From: Petrolisthes cinctipes
Taxonomy: Eukaryota; Arthropoda; Malacostraca; Decapoda; Porcellanidae
Assembly (NCBI GenBank): GCA_033782935.1
Contig: JAWQEG010001345.1
Coordinates: 434,001-498,000 of the forward strand
DNA: 64,000 nucleotides
Direction of reading: 5' to 3'
The notes below the pieces were generated by a model. That model did no database searches and was not told the origin of the DNA. It saw only the letters and a list, made by a program, of their open reading frames with translations. A program made the translations under genes and the position numbers. This document shows, piece by piece, positions 25,716 to 38,149 of this stretch. Every line of letters starts with the position of its first letter. Position 1 is the stretch's first letter.

Positions 25716-27480
25716 CACTGAGTAGGCATGTGCAGATCGCTTAAGGGACCGAAAAATATCGATTTTTTCGGAGTTTTGAGCCTGAATTTGAGATATAAAC
25801 GGGTACAGAAGATGCATGCACATATCGACTTTTTGCACCTAAAATATCGATTTTGATCTTGTTTTGGGTCTGTATCTTGAACAAATTCTAGCAAGGAGTA
25901 GGCATGTACAGATCGCTCCTGGGACCCAAAAATATCGAATTTTCGGGTGTTTTGAACCTGAATTTGGGATATAGAGGGATACAGAAGATGCATGCAAATA
26001 TCGACTTTTGGTACCTAAAATATCGATTTTGAGCATGTTTTGGGCCTGTATTTTGAAAATACTCTAACACGGAGTAGGCATGTACAGATCGCTTCTGGGA
26101 CCCAAAAATATCGAATTTTCGGGTGTTTTGAGCCTGAATTTGAGATATAAACGGGTACAGAAGATGTATGCACATATCGACTTTTTGCACCTAAAATATC
26201 GATTTTGTGCATGTTTTGGTTCTGTATCTTGAAAACTTTCTAGCAAGAAGTAGGCATGTACAGATCGCTTCTGGGACCCAAAAATATCGAATTTTCGGGG
26301 GTTTTGAACCTGAATTTGGAATATAGACGGGTACAGAAGATGCATACACATATTGACTTTGGGCACCTAAAATATAGATTTTGAGCATGTTTTGGGCCTG
26401 TATTTTGAAAATACTTAACACGGAGTAGGCATGTACAGATCGCTTCTGGGACCCAAAAATATTGAATTTTTGGGTGTTTTGAGCCTGAATTTGAGATATA
26501 AACGGGTACAGAAGATGCATGCACATATCGACTTTTGCAGCCAAAATATCGATTTTTAGTATGTTTTGGGCCTATATTTTGAAAATATTCTAGCACTGAG
26601 TATGCATGTACAGATCGCTCCTGGGATTCAAAAATATTGAATTTTCGGGTGTTTTGAGCCTGAATTTGAGATATAAACGGGTACTGAAGATGCATGCACA
26701 TATCGACTTTGGGCACCTAAAATATCGATTTTCAGCATGTTTTGGGGATATATTTTGAAAATATTCTAGCACTGAGAGGGCATGTACAGATCGCTTTTGG
26801 GACCCAAAAATATCGAATTTTCGGGTGTTTTGAGCCTGAATTTGGGATATAATCGTGTACAGAGGATGCATGCACATATCGACTTTTTGCACCTAAAATA
26901 TCGATTTTGAGCATGTTTTGGGTGTGTATCTTGAAAACATTCTAGCAAGAAGTAGGCATGTACAGATTGCTTCTGGGACCCAAAAATATCGAATTTTCGA
27001 GAGATTTGAACCTGAATTTGGGATATAGACGGGTACAGAAGATGAATACACATATTGACTTTTGGCACCTAAAATATCGATTTTCAGCATGTTTTGGGCA
27101 TCTATTTTAAAAACACTCTAACACGGAGTATGCACGTACAGATCGCTTCTGGGACCCAAAAATATCGAATTTTCGGGTGTTTTGAGCCTGAATTTGAGAT
27201 ATAAACGGGTACTGAAGATCCATGCACATATCGACTTTGGGCACCTAAAATATCGATTTTTAGTATGTTTTGGGCCTGTATTTTAAAAATACTCTAACAC
27301 GGAGTAGACATGTACAGATCGCTTTTGGTACCCAAAAATATCGAATTTTCGAGTGTTTTGAGCCTGAATTTGAGATATAAACGGGTACAGAAGAAGCATG
27401 CACATATCGACTTTGGACACCAAAAATATCGATTTTTAGCATGGTTTGAGCCTATATTTTGAAAACATTCTAGCACTGAG

Positions 27481-28360
27481 TATGCATATACAGATCGCTT
27501 AAGGGACCCAAAAATATGGAATTTTCGGGTGTTTTGAGCCTGAATTTGAGATATAAACGGGTACAAAAGATGCATGCACATATCGACTTTTTGCACCTAA
27601 AATATCGATTTTGAGCATGTTTTGGGTATGTATCTTGAAAACTTTCAGCAAGAAGTAGGCATGTACAGATTGCTTCTGGGACACAAAAATATCGAATTTT
27701 GGAGTGTTTTGAACCTGAAATTGGGATATAGACAGGTACAGAAGATGCATACACATATTGACTTTGGGCAGCTAAAATATCGATTTACAGCATGTTTTAG
27801 GCACGTATTTTGAAAATACTCTAACACGGAGTAAGCATGTACAGATGGCTTTTAGGACCCAAAAATATCGAATATTCGGGTGTTTTGAGTCTGAATTTGA
27901 GATATAAACGGGTACAGAAGATGCATGAACATATCGACTTTGGGCACCCAAAATATCGATTTTGAGCATGTTTTGAGCCTGTATTTATAAAATACTCTAT
28001 CACGGAGTAGACACGTACAGATCGCTTCTGGGACCCAAATAAATCGAATTTTCGGTTGTTCTGAGCCTGAATTTGAGATATGAACAGGTACAGAAGATGC
28101 ATGCACATATCGACTTCGGGCACCTAAAATATCGATTTTGAGCATGTTTTGGGCCTGTATTTTGAAAATACTCAAACACGGTGTAGACATGTACAGATCG
28201 CTTCTGGGACACAAAAATATCGATATTTTGGGCGTTTTGAGCCTGAATTTGAGATATAAACGGGTACATAAGATGCATGCACATATCGACTTTGGCACCC
28301 AAAATATCGATTTTTAGTATGTTTTGGGCGTATAATTTGAAAATATTCTAGCACTGAGTA
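27481..28360. repeat. Five monomers in HOR-A copy 4 absent from copy 1
   Basis: The shift to copy 1 rises from 23880 to 24758 across this interval (878 bp). It contains class F and K-like monomers typical of the HOR-B neighbourhood. Its later part (from about 27909, with the rare CATGAACATATCG) also matches about 41620 onward at shift 13711. Whether copy 1 lost it or copy 4 gained it cannot be told from the window. Confidence 0.7.
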
Positions 28361-29430
28361 GACATGTACAGATCGCTTCTGGGACCCAAAAATATCGAAT
28401 TTTCTGTGTTTTGAGCCAGAATTTGGGATATAACCGTGTACAGAGGATGCGTGCACATACCGACTTTTTGCACCTAAAATATCGATTTTGAGCACGTTTT
28501 GGGTCTGTATCTTGAAAACATTCTAGCACTGAGTAGGCATGTACAGATCACTTCTGGGACCCAAAAATATCGAATTTTCTGGTGTTTTGAACCTGAATTT
28601 GGGATATAGACGTGTACAGAAGATGCATACACATATTGACTTTGGGCACCTAAAATATAGATTTTCAGCATGTTTTGGGCCTGTATTTTGAAAATACTTT
28701 AACACGGAGTAGGCATGTACAGATCGCTTCTGGGACCCAAAAATATCGAATATTCGGGTGTTTTGAGTCTGAATTTAAAACATAAACGGGTACAGAAGAT
28801 CCATTCACATATCGACTTTGGACACCAAAAATATCGATTTTTAGCATGGTTTGAGCCTATATTTTGAAAACATTCTAGCACTGAGTAGGCATGTACAGAT
28901 AGCTTCTGGGACCCAAAAATATTGAATTTTCGGGTGTTTTGAGCCTGAATTTGAGATATAACCGGGTACAGAGAATGCATACACATATTGACTTTGTGCA
29001 CCTAAAATATCAATTTTCAGCATGTTTTGGGCCTATATTTTAAAAACACTCTAACACGGAGTATGCATGTACAGATCGCTTCTGGGACACAAAAAAATCG
29101 AATTTTCGGAGTTTTGAGCCTGAATTTGAGATATAAACGAGTACAGAAGATGCATGCACATATCGAGTTTTTGCACCTAAAATATCGATTTTGAGCATGT
29201 TTTGGGCCTGTATCTTGAAAACTTTCTAGCAAGAAGTAGGCATGTACAGATCGCTTCTGGGACACAAAAATATCGATTTTTTGGGTGTTTTGAACCTGAA
29301 TTTGGGATATAAACGGGTACAGAAGATGCATGCACATATCGACTTTTCACACATAAAATATCATTTTTGAGACTGTTTTAAGCCTGTATTTTAAAAACAA
29401 TCTAGCACTGAGTAGGCATATGCAGATCGT

Positions 29431-31363
29431 TTAAGGGACCTAAAAATATCGAATTTTTGGAGTTTTGAGCCTGAATTTGTGATATAAACGGGTACAAAAG
29501 ATGCATGCACATATCGACTTTTTGCACTTAAAATATCGATTTTGAGCATGTTTTGGGTCTGTATCTTGAAAACATTCTAGCAAGGAGTATGCATGTACAG
29601 ATGGCTTTTAGGACTCAAAAATATCGAATTTTCTGGTGTTTTGAACCAGAATTAGGGATATACACGGGTACAGAAGATGCATACACATATTGACTTTGGG
29701 CAGCTAAAATATCGATTTACAGCATGTTTTAGGCCTGTATTTTAAAAATACTCTAACACGGAGTATGCATGTACAGATGGCTTTTGGGACTCAAAAATAT
29801 CGAATATTCGGGTGTTTTCAGTCTGAATTTGAGATATGAACGGGTACAGAAGATGCATGCACATATCGACTTTGGGCACCCAAAATATCGATTTTGAGCA
29901 TGTTTTGAGCCTGTATTTTTAAAATACTCTAACACGGAGTAGACACGTACAGATCGCTTCTGGGACCCAAATAAATCGAATTTACGGTTGTTCTGAGCCT
30001 GAATTTGAGATATGACCAGGTACAGAAGATGCATGCACATATCGACTTCGGGCACCTAAAATATCGATTTTGAGCATGTTTTGGGCCTGTATTTTGAAAA
30101 TACTCAAACACGGTGTAGACATGTACAGATCGCTTCTGGGACACAAAAATATCGATTTTTTGGGCATTTTGAGCCTGAATTTGAGATATAAACGGGTACA
30201 GAAGATGCATGCACATATCGACTTTGGCACCCAAAATATCGATTTTTAGTATGTTTTGGGCGTATAATTTGAAAATATTCTAGTACTGAGTAGGCATGTA
30301 CAGATCGCTTCTGGGACCCAAAAATATCGAATTTTCGGGTGTTTTGAGCCAGAAATTGGGATATAACCAGGAACAGAAGATGCATGCACATTTCGACTTT
30401 TTGCACCTAAAATATCGATTTTGAGCATGTTTTAGGTCTGTATCTTGAAAACATTCTAGCAAGAAGTAGGCATGTACAGATCGCTTCTGGGACCCAAAAA
30501 TATCGAATTTTCGAGTGTTTTGAACCTGAATTTGGGATATAAACGGGTACAGAAGATACATTCACATATTGACTTTGGGCAACTAAAATATCGATTTTGA
30601 GCATGTTTTGGGCCTGTATTTTGAAAATACTCTAACACGGAGTAGGCATTTACAGATCGCTTCGGGGACCCAAAAATATCGAATTTTCGGGTGTTTTGAG
30701 CCTGAATTTGAGATATAAACGGGTACAGAAGATGCATGCACATTTCGACTTTTTGCACCTAAAATATCGATTTTGAGCATGTTTTGGGTCTGTATCTTGA
30801 AAACATTCTAGCAAGAAGTAGGCATGTACAGATCGCTTCTGGGACCCAAAAATATCGAATTTTCGAGTGTTTTGAACCTGAATTTGGGATATAAACGGTT
30901 ACAGAAGATACATTCACATATTGACTTTGGGCAACTAAAATATCGATTTTCTGCATATTTTAGGCCTGTATTTTGAAAATACTCTAACACGGAGTATGCA
31001 TGTACACATTGCTTTTGGGACCCAAAAATATCGAATATTCGGGTGTTTTGAGTCTGAATTTGAGATATGAACGGATACAGAAGATGCATGCACATATCGA
31101 CTTTGGCACCCAAAATATCGATTTTTAGTATGTTTTGGGCGTATAACTTGAAAATATTCTAGCACTGAGTAGGCATGTACAGATCGCTTCTGGGACCCAA
31201 AAATATCGAATTTTCGGGGGTTTTGAGCCAGAATTTGGGATATAACCGGGTACAGAGGATGCATGCACATATCGACTTTTCACACCTAAAATATCGATTT
31301 AACGCATGTTTTAAGCCTGTATTTTAAAAACATTCTAGCACTGAGTAGGCATGTGCAGATCGC
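29431..31363. repeat. HOR-B unit 1 (1933 bp, 11 monomers)
   Basis: Matches unit 2 at shift 1933. Near 31.08-31.13 kb it passes directly from GAACGGATACAGAAGATG into a class D core, where units 2 and 3 have one additional K-like monomer (about 33030-33205 in unit 2). It therefore lacks exactly one 176-bp monomer. It follows the class E monomer that ends HOR-A copy 4. Confidence 0.85.
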
Positions 31364-33472
31364 TTAAGGGACCCAAAAATATCGAATTTTCGGAGTTTTG
31401 AGCCTGAATTTGAGATATAAACGGGTACAGAAGATGCATGCACATATCGACTTTTTGCACTTAAAATATCGATTTTGAGCATATTTTGGGTCTGTATCTT
31501 GAAAACATTCTAGCAAGGAGTAGGCATGTACAGATCGCTTCTGGGACCAAAAAAAATCGAATTTTCTGGTGTTTTGAACCTGAATTTGGGATATAGACGG
31601 GTACAGAAGTTGCATACACATATTGACTTTGGGCACATAAAATATCGGTTTTCAGCATGTTTTGGGCCTGTATTTTAAAATCACTCTAACACGGAGTATG
31701 CACGTACAGATCGCTTCTGGGACCCAAAAACATTGAATTTTCGGGTGTTTTGAGCCTGAATTTGAGATATAAACGGGTACAGAAAATGCATGCACATATC
31801 GACTTTGGGCACCCAAAATATCGATTTTGAGCATGTTTTGAGCCTGTATTTTTAAAATACTCTAACACGGAGTAGACACGTACAGATCGCTTCTGGGACC
31901 CAAATAAATCGAATTTTCGGTTGTTCTGAGCCTGAATTTGAGATATGAACAGAAACAGAAGATGCATGCACATATCGACTTCGGGCACCTAAAATAACGA
32001 TTTTGAGCATGTTTTGGGCCTGTATTTTGAAAATACTCAAACACGGTGTAGACATGTACAGATCGCTTCTGGGACACAAAAATATCGATTTTTTGGGTGT
32101 TTTGAGCCTGAATTTGAGATATAAACGGGTACAGAAGATGCATGCACATATCGACTTTGGCACCCAAAATATCGATTTTTAGTATGTTTTGGGCGTATAA
32201 TTTGAAAATATTCTAGTACTGAGTAGGCATGTACAGATTGCTTCTGGGACCCAAAAATATCGAATTTTCGGGTGTTTTGAGCCAGAAATTGGGATATAAC
32301 CAGGAACAGAAGATGCATGCACATTTCGACTTTTTGCACCTAAAATATCGATTTTGAGCATGTTTTGGGTCTGTATCTTGAAAACATTCTAGCAAGAAGT
32401 AGGCATGTACAGATCGCTTCTGTGACCCAAAAATATCGAATTTTCGAGTGTTTTGAACCTGAATTTGGGATATAAACGGGTACAGAAGATACATTCACAT
32501 ATTGACTTTGGGCAACTAAAATATCGATTTTGAGCATGTTTTGGGCCTGTATTTTGAAAATACTCTAACACGGAGTAGGCATTTACAGATCGCTTCGGGG
32601 ACCCAAAAATATCGAATTTTCGGGTGTTTTGAGCCTGAATTTGAGATATAAACGGGTACAGAAGATGTATGCACATTTCGACTTTTTGCACCTAAAATAT
32701 CGATTTTGAGCATGTTTTGGGTCTGTATCTTGAAAACATTCTAGCAAGAAGTAGGCATGTACAGATCGCTTCTGGGACCCAAAAATATCGAATTTTCGAG
32801 TGTTTTGAACCTGAATTTGGGATATAAACGGGTACAGAAGATACATTCACATATTGACTTTGGGCAACTAAAATATCGATTTTCTGCATATTTTAGGCCT
32901 GTATTTTGAAAATACTCTAACACGGAGTATGCATGTACACATTGCTTTTGGGACCCAAAAATATCGAATATTCGGGTGTTTTGAGTCTGAATTTGAGATA
33001 TGAACGGATACAGAAGATGCATGCACATATCGACTTTGGGTACCTAAAATATCGATTTTGAGCATGTTTTAGGCCTGTATTTTGAAAATACTATAGCACT
33101 GTGTAGACATGTACAGATCGCTTCTGGGACACAATAATATCGATTTTTTGGGTGTTTTGAGCCTGAATTTGAGATATAAACGGGTACAGAAGATGCATGC
33201 ACATATCGACTTTGGCACCCAAAATATCGATTTTTAGTATGTTTTGGGCGTATAACTTGAAAATATTCTAGCACTGAGTAGGCATGTACAGATCGCTTCT
33301 GGGACCCAAAAATATCGAATTTTCGGGTGTTTTGAGCCAGAAATTGGGATATAACCGGGTACAGAGGATGCATGCACATATCGACTTTTCACACCTAAAA
33401 TATCGATTTATAGCATGTTTTAAGCCTGTATTTTAAAAACATTCTAGCACTGAGTAGGCATGTGCAGATCGC
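31364..33472. repeat. HOR-B unit 2 (2109 bp, 12 monomers)
   Basis: The order of monomers read by eye is E, B (with GACCAAAAAAAATCG), A-like, F, K-like (CTCAAACACGGTGTAGAC), D, B, A (GCATTTACAGATCGCTTCGG), B, a monomer with CTGCATATTTTAGGCC and TGTACACATTGC, K-like, D. The next E starts unit 3 exactly 2109 bp later. Confidence 0.9.
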
Positions 33473-35581
33473 TTAAGGGACCCAAAAATATCGAATTTTC
33501 GGAGTTTTGAGCCTGAATTTGAGATATAAACGAGTACAGAAGATGCATGCACATATCGAGTTTTTGCACCTAAAATATCGATTTTGAGCATGTTTTGGGC
33601 CTGTATCTTGAAAACTTTCTAGCAAGAAGTAGGCATGTACAGATCGCTTCTGGGACCAAAAAAAATCGAATTTTCTGGTGTTTTGAACCTGAATTTGGGA
33701 TATAGACGGGTACAGAAGTTGCATACACATATTGACTTTGGGCACATAAAATATCGGTTTTCAGCATGTTTTGGGCCTGTATTTTAAAATCACTCTAACA
33801 CGGAGTATGCACGTACAGATCGCTTCTGGGACCCAAAAACATTGAATTTTCGGGTGTTTTGAGCCTGAATTTGAGATATAAACGGGTACAGAAAATGCAT
33901 GCACATATCGACTTTGGGCACCCAAAATATCGATTTTGAGCATGTTTTGAGCCTGTATTTTTAAAATACTCTAACACGGAGTAGACACGTACAGATCGCT
34001 TCTGGGACCCAAATAAATCGAATTTTCGGTTGTTCTGAGCCTGAATTTGAGATATGAACAGAAACAGAAGATGCATGCACATATCGACTTCGGGCACCTA
34101 AAATAACGATTTTGAGCATGTTTTGGGCCTGTATTTTGAAAATACTCAAACACGGTGTAGACATGTACAGATCGCTTCTGGGACACAAAAATATCGATTT
34201 TTTGGGTGTTTTGAGCCTGAATTTGAGATATAAACGGGTACAGAAGATGCATGCACATATCGACTTTGGCACCCAAAATATCGATTTTTAGTATGTTTTG
34301 GGCGTATAATTTGAAAATATTCTAGTACTGAGTAGGCATGTACAGATCGCTTCTGGGACCCAAAAATATCGAATTTTCGGGTGTTTTGAGCCAGAAATTG
34401 GGATATAACCAGGAACAGAAGATGCATGCACATTTCGACTTTTTGCACCTAAAATATCGATTTTGAGCATGTTTTGGGTCTGTATCTTGAAAACATTCTA
34501 GCAAGAAGTAGGCATGTACAGATCGCTTCTGGGACCCAAAAATATCGAATTTTCGAGTGTTTTGAACCTGAATTTGGGATATAAACGGGTACAGAAGATA
34601 CATTCACATATTGACTTTGGGCAACTAAAATATCGATTTTGAGCATGTTTTGGGCCTGTATTTTGAAAATACTCTAACACGGAGTAGGCATTTACAGATC
34701 GCTTCGGGGACCCAAAAATATCGAATTTTCGGGTGTTTTGAGCCTGAATTTGAGATATAAACGGGTACAGAAGATGTATGCACATTTCGACTTTTTGCAC
34801 CTAAAATATCGATTTTGAGCATGTTTTGGGTCTGTATCTTGAAAACATTCTAGCAAGAAGTAGGCATGTACAGATCGCTTCTGGGACCCAAAAATATCGA
34901 ATTTTCGAGTGTTTTGAACCTGAATTTGGGATATAAACGGGTACAGAAGATACATTCACATATTGACTTTGGGCAACTAAAATATCGATTTTCTGCATAT
35001 TTTAGGCCTGTATTTTGAAAATACTCTAACACGGAGTATGCATGTACACATTGCTTTTGGGACCCAAAAATATCGAATATTCAGGTGTTTTGAGTCTGAA
35101 TTTGAGATATGAACGGATACAGAAGATGCATGCACATATCGACTTTGGGTACCTAAAATATCGATTTTGAGCATGTTTTAGGCCTGTATTTTGAAAATAC
35201 TATAGCACTGTGTAGACATGTACAGATCGCTTCTGGGACACAATAATATCGATTTTTTGGGTGTTTTGAGCCTGAATTTGAGATATAAACGGGTACAGAA
35301 GATGCATGCACATATCGACTTTGGCACCCAAAATATCGATTTTTAGTATGTTTTGGGCGTATAACTTGAAAATATTCTAGCACTGAGTAGGCATGTACAG
35401 ATCGCTTCTGGGACCCAAAAATATCGAATTTTCGGGTGTTTTGAGCCAGAAATTGGGATATAACCGGGTACAGAGGATGCATGCACATATCGACGTTTCA
35501 CACCTAAAATATCGATTTATAGCATGTTTTAAGCCTGTATTTTAAAAACATTCTAGCACTGAGTAGGCATGTGCAGATCGC
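33473..35581. repeat. HOR-B unit 3 (2109 bp)
   Basis: Same 12-monomer order as unit 2, with very few single-base differences, so the duplication is recent or the units are being homogenised. A ~95-bp patch at 33533-33627 differs at about seven sites from units 2 and 4 and matches HOR-A sequence instead. Confidence 0.9.
33533..33627. other. Gene-conversion-like patch in HOR-B unit 3
   Basis: Relative to units 2 and 4 this stretch has linked changes: AACGAGTACAG, TATCGAGTTTTTGCACC, GGGCCTGTATC, AAAACTTTC and CAAGAAGTAGG. The same run is found at 29140-29234 and from 4382 in HOR-A. Flanking sequence, including the distinctive GACCAAAAAAAATCG run, and the 2109-bp spacing are unchanged, which fits a short non-reciprocal transfer. 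Confidence 0.75.
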
Positions 35582-35644
35582 TTAAGGGACCCAAAAATAT
35601 CGAATTTTCGGAGTTTTGAGCCTGAATTTGAGATATAAACGGGT
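35470..35644. repeat. Representative class E monomer (175 bp)
   Basis: Class E is marked by TTTCACACC before the core, ATTTATAGCATGTTTTAAGCC, ATTTTAAAAACATTCTAGCAC, GGCATGTGCAGATCGCTTAA and TCGGAGTTTTGAG, the last being shorter than the usual CGGGTGTTTTGAG. It opens the 2109-bp HOR-B unit and occurs a few times per HOR-A copy, so it is a handy landmark. Confidence 0.75.
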
Positions 35645-36520
35645 ACAGAAGATGCATGCACATATCGACTTTTTGCACTTAAAATATCGATTTTGAGCAT
35701 GTTTTGGGTCTGTATCTTGAAAACATTCTAGCAAGGAGTAGGCATGTACAGATCGCTTCTGGGACCAAAAAAAATCGAATTTTCTGGTGTTTTGAACCTG
35801 AATTTGGGATATAGACGGGTACAGAAGTTGCATACACATATTGACTTTGGGCACATAAAATATCGGTTTTCAACATGTTTTGGGCCTGTATTTTAAAATC
35901 ACTCTAACACGGAGTATGCACGTACAGATCGCTTCTGGGACCCAAAAACATTGAATTTTCGGGTGTTTTGAGCCTGAATTTGAGATATAAACGGGTACAG
36001 AAAATGCATGCACATATCGACTTTGGGCACCCAAAATATCGATTTTGAGCATGTTTTGAGCCTGTATTTTTAAAATACTCTAACACGGAGTAGACACGTA
36101 CAGATCGCTTCTGGGACCCAAATAAATCGAATTTTCGGTTGTTCTGAGCCTGAATTTGAGATATGAACAGAAACAGAAGATGCATGCACATATCGACTTC
36201 GGGCACCTAAAATAACGATTTTGAGCATGTTTTGGGCCTGTATTTTGAAAATACTCAAACACGGTGTAGACATGTACAGATCGCTTCTGGGACACAAAAA
36301 TATCGATTTTTTGGGTGTTTTGAGCCTGAATTTGAGATATAAACGGGTACAGAAGATGCATGCACATATCGACTTTGGCAACTAAAATATCGATTTTTAG
36401 TATGTTTTGGGCGTATAATTTGAAAATATTCTAGCACTGAGTAGGCATGTACAGATCGCTTCTGGGACCCAAAAATATCGAATTTTCGGGTGTTTTGAGC
36501 CAGAAATTGGGATATAACCG
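35582..36520. repeat. HOR-B unit 4, partial
   Basis: Follows unit 3 at shift 2109 through the E, B, A-like, F, K-like and D monomers, then leaves the HOR-B pattern near 36520, where AACCGTGTACAGAGGATGCG replaces the AACCAGGAACAG form of units 1-3. Confidence 0.85.
35997..36172. repeat. Representative class F monomer
   Basis: Class F carries a linked run of variants: GAGCCTGTATTTTTAAAATAC, GGAGTAGACACGTACAGATC, CCCAAATAAATCGAATTTT, TTGTTCTGAGCC and GAGATATGAAC. The run stays intact in HOR-A, HOR-B and the last block, so it behaves as an old separate lineage of the monomer. Confidence 0.75.
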
Positions 36521-37910
36521 TGTACAGAGGATGCGTGCACATATCGACTTTTTGCACCTAAAATATCGATTTTGAGCATGTTTTGGTTCTGTATCTTGAA
36601 AACATTCTAGCAAGGAGTAGGCATGTACAGATCACTTCTGGGACCAAAAAACATCGAATTTTCGATTATTTTGAACCTGAATTTGGGATATAGACGGGTA
36701 CAGAAGATGCATGCACATATTGACTTTGGGCACCTAAAATATAGATTTTCAGCATGTTTTGGGCCTGTATTTTGAAAATACTTTAACACGGAGTAGGCAT
36801 GTACAGATCGCTTCTGGGACCCAAAAATATCGAATATTCGGGTGTTTTGAGTCTGAATTTGAGACATAAACGGGTACAGAAGATGCATGCACATATCGAC
36901 TTTGGGCACCCAAAATATCGATTTTGAGCATATTTTGGGCCTGTATTTTTAAAATACTCTAACACGGAGTAGACACGTACAGATCGCTTCTGGGACACAA
37001 AAATATCGAATTTTTGGGTGTTTTGAGCCTGAATTTGAGATATAAACGGGTACAGAAGATGCATGCACATATCGACTTTGGGAACCCAAAATATCGATTT
37101 TTAGCATGTTCTGAGCCTCTATTTTGAAAACATACTAGCACTGAGTAGGCATGTACAAATCGCTTCTGGGACCCAAAAATATTGAATTTTCGGGTGTTTT
37201 GAGCCTGAATTTGAGATATAACCGGGTACAGATAATGCATACACATATTGACTTTGTGCACCTAAAATATCAATTTTCAGCATGTTTTGGGCCTGCATTT
37301 TAAAAACACTTTAACACGGAGTATGCATGTACAGATCGCTTCTGGGACACAAAAATATCGAATTTTCGGAGTTTTTAGCCTGAATTTGAGATATAAACGA
37401 GTACAGAAGATGCATGCACATATCGACTTTTTGCACCTAAAATATCGATTTTGAGCATGTTTTGGGCCTGTATCTTGAAAACTTTCTAGCAAGAAGTAGG
37501 CATGTACAGGTCGCTTCTGGGACCAAAAAATATCGAATTTTCTGATGTTTTGAACCTGAATTTGGGATATAGACGGGTACAGAAGATGCATACACATATT
37601 GACTTTAGGCACCTAAAATATCGATTTTTAGTATGTTTTGGGCGTATAATTTGAAAATATTCTAGCACTGAGTATGCATGTACAGATCGCTTCTGGGACA
37701 CAAAAATATCGAATTTTCGGGGGTTTTGAGCTAGAATTTGGGATATAACCGTGTACAGAGGATACATGCACATATCGACATTTTGCACCTAAAATATCGA
37801 TTTTGAGCATGTTTTGGGTCTCTATCTTGAAAACATTCTAGCAAGGAGTAGGCATGTACAAGTCGCTTCTGGGACCCAAAAATATCGAATTTTCTGGTGT
37901 TTTGAACCTG
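36386..37910. repeat. Segment repeated at 40080 (spacing 3694 bp), first copy
   Basis: About 8.7 monomers starting with a class D core match 40080-41604 at a constant 3694-bp shift (21 monomers). Landmarks include the TCGATTATTTTGAACC and GAACCCAAAATATCG variants and the GATATAACCGGGTACAGATA stretch. Most of it recurs again at 51.7-52.7 kb (shift 11077 from the second copy). Confidence 0.85.
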
Positions 37911-38149
37911 AATTTGGGATATAGACGGGTACAGAAGATGCATACACATATTGACTTTTGGCACCTAAAATATCGATTTTCAGCATGTTTTGGGCCTGTA
38001 TTTTGAAAATACATTAACACGGAGTAGGCATGTACAGATCGCTTCGGGGACCCAAAAATATCGACTTTTCGGGTGTTTTGAGCCAGAATTTGAGATATAA
38101 ACGGGTACAGAAGATGCATGCACATATCGACTTTGGGCACCTAAAATAT

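Larger units (their letters stand above)
22636..29430. repeat. HOR-A copy 4, rearranged, without its right part
   Basis: It starts at the third GGCATGTAACGGGTACAG junction and tracks copy 1 at shift 22648, then 22473, then 23880 (from about 25.4 kb) and 24758 (from about 28.4 kb). The steps reflect an eight-monomer duplication at 24309-25715 and five extra monomers near 27481-28360. Homology to copy 1 ends at copy-1 position about 4790, where the sequence runs into the 2109-bp HOR-B block. The right third of HOR-A is missing here, but a related fragment lies at 54910-56486. Confidence 0.85.
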
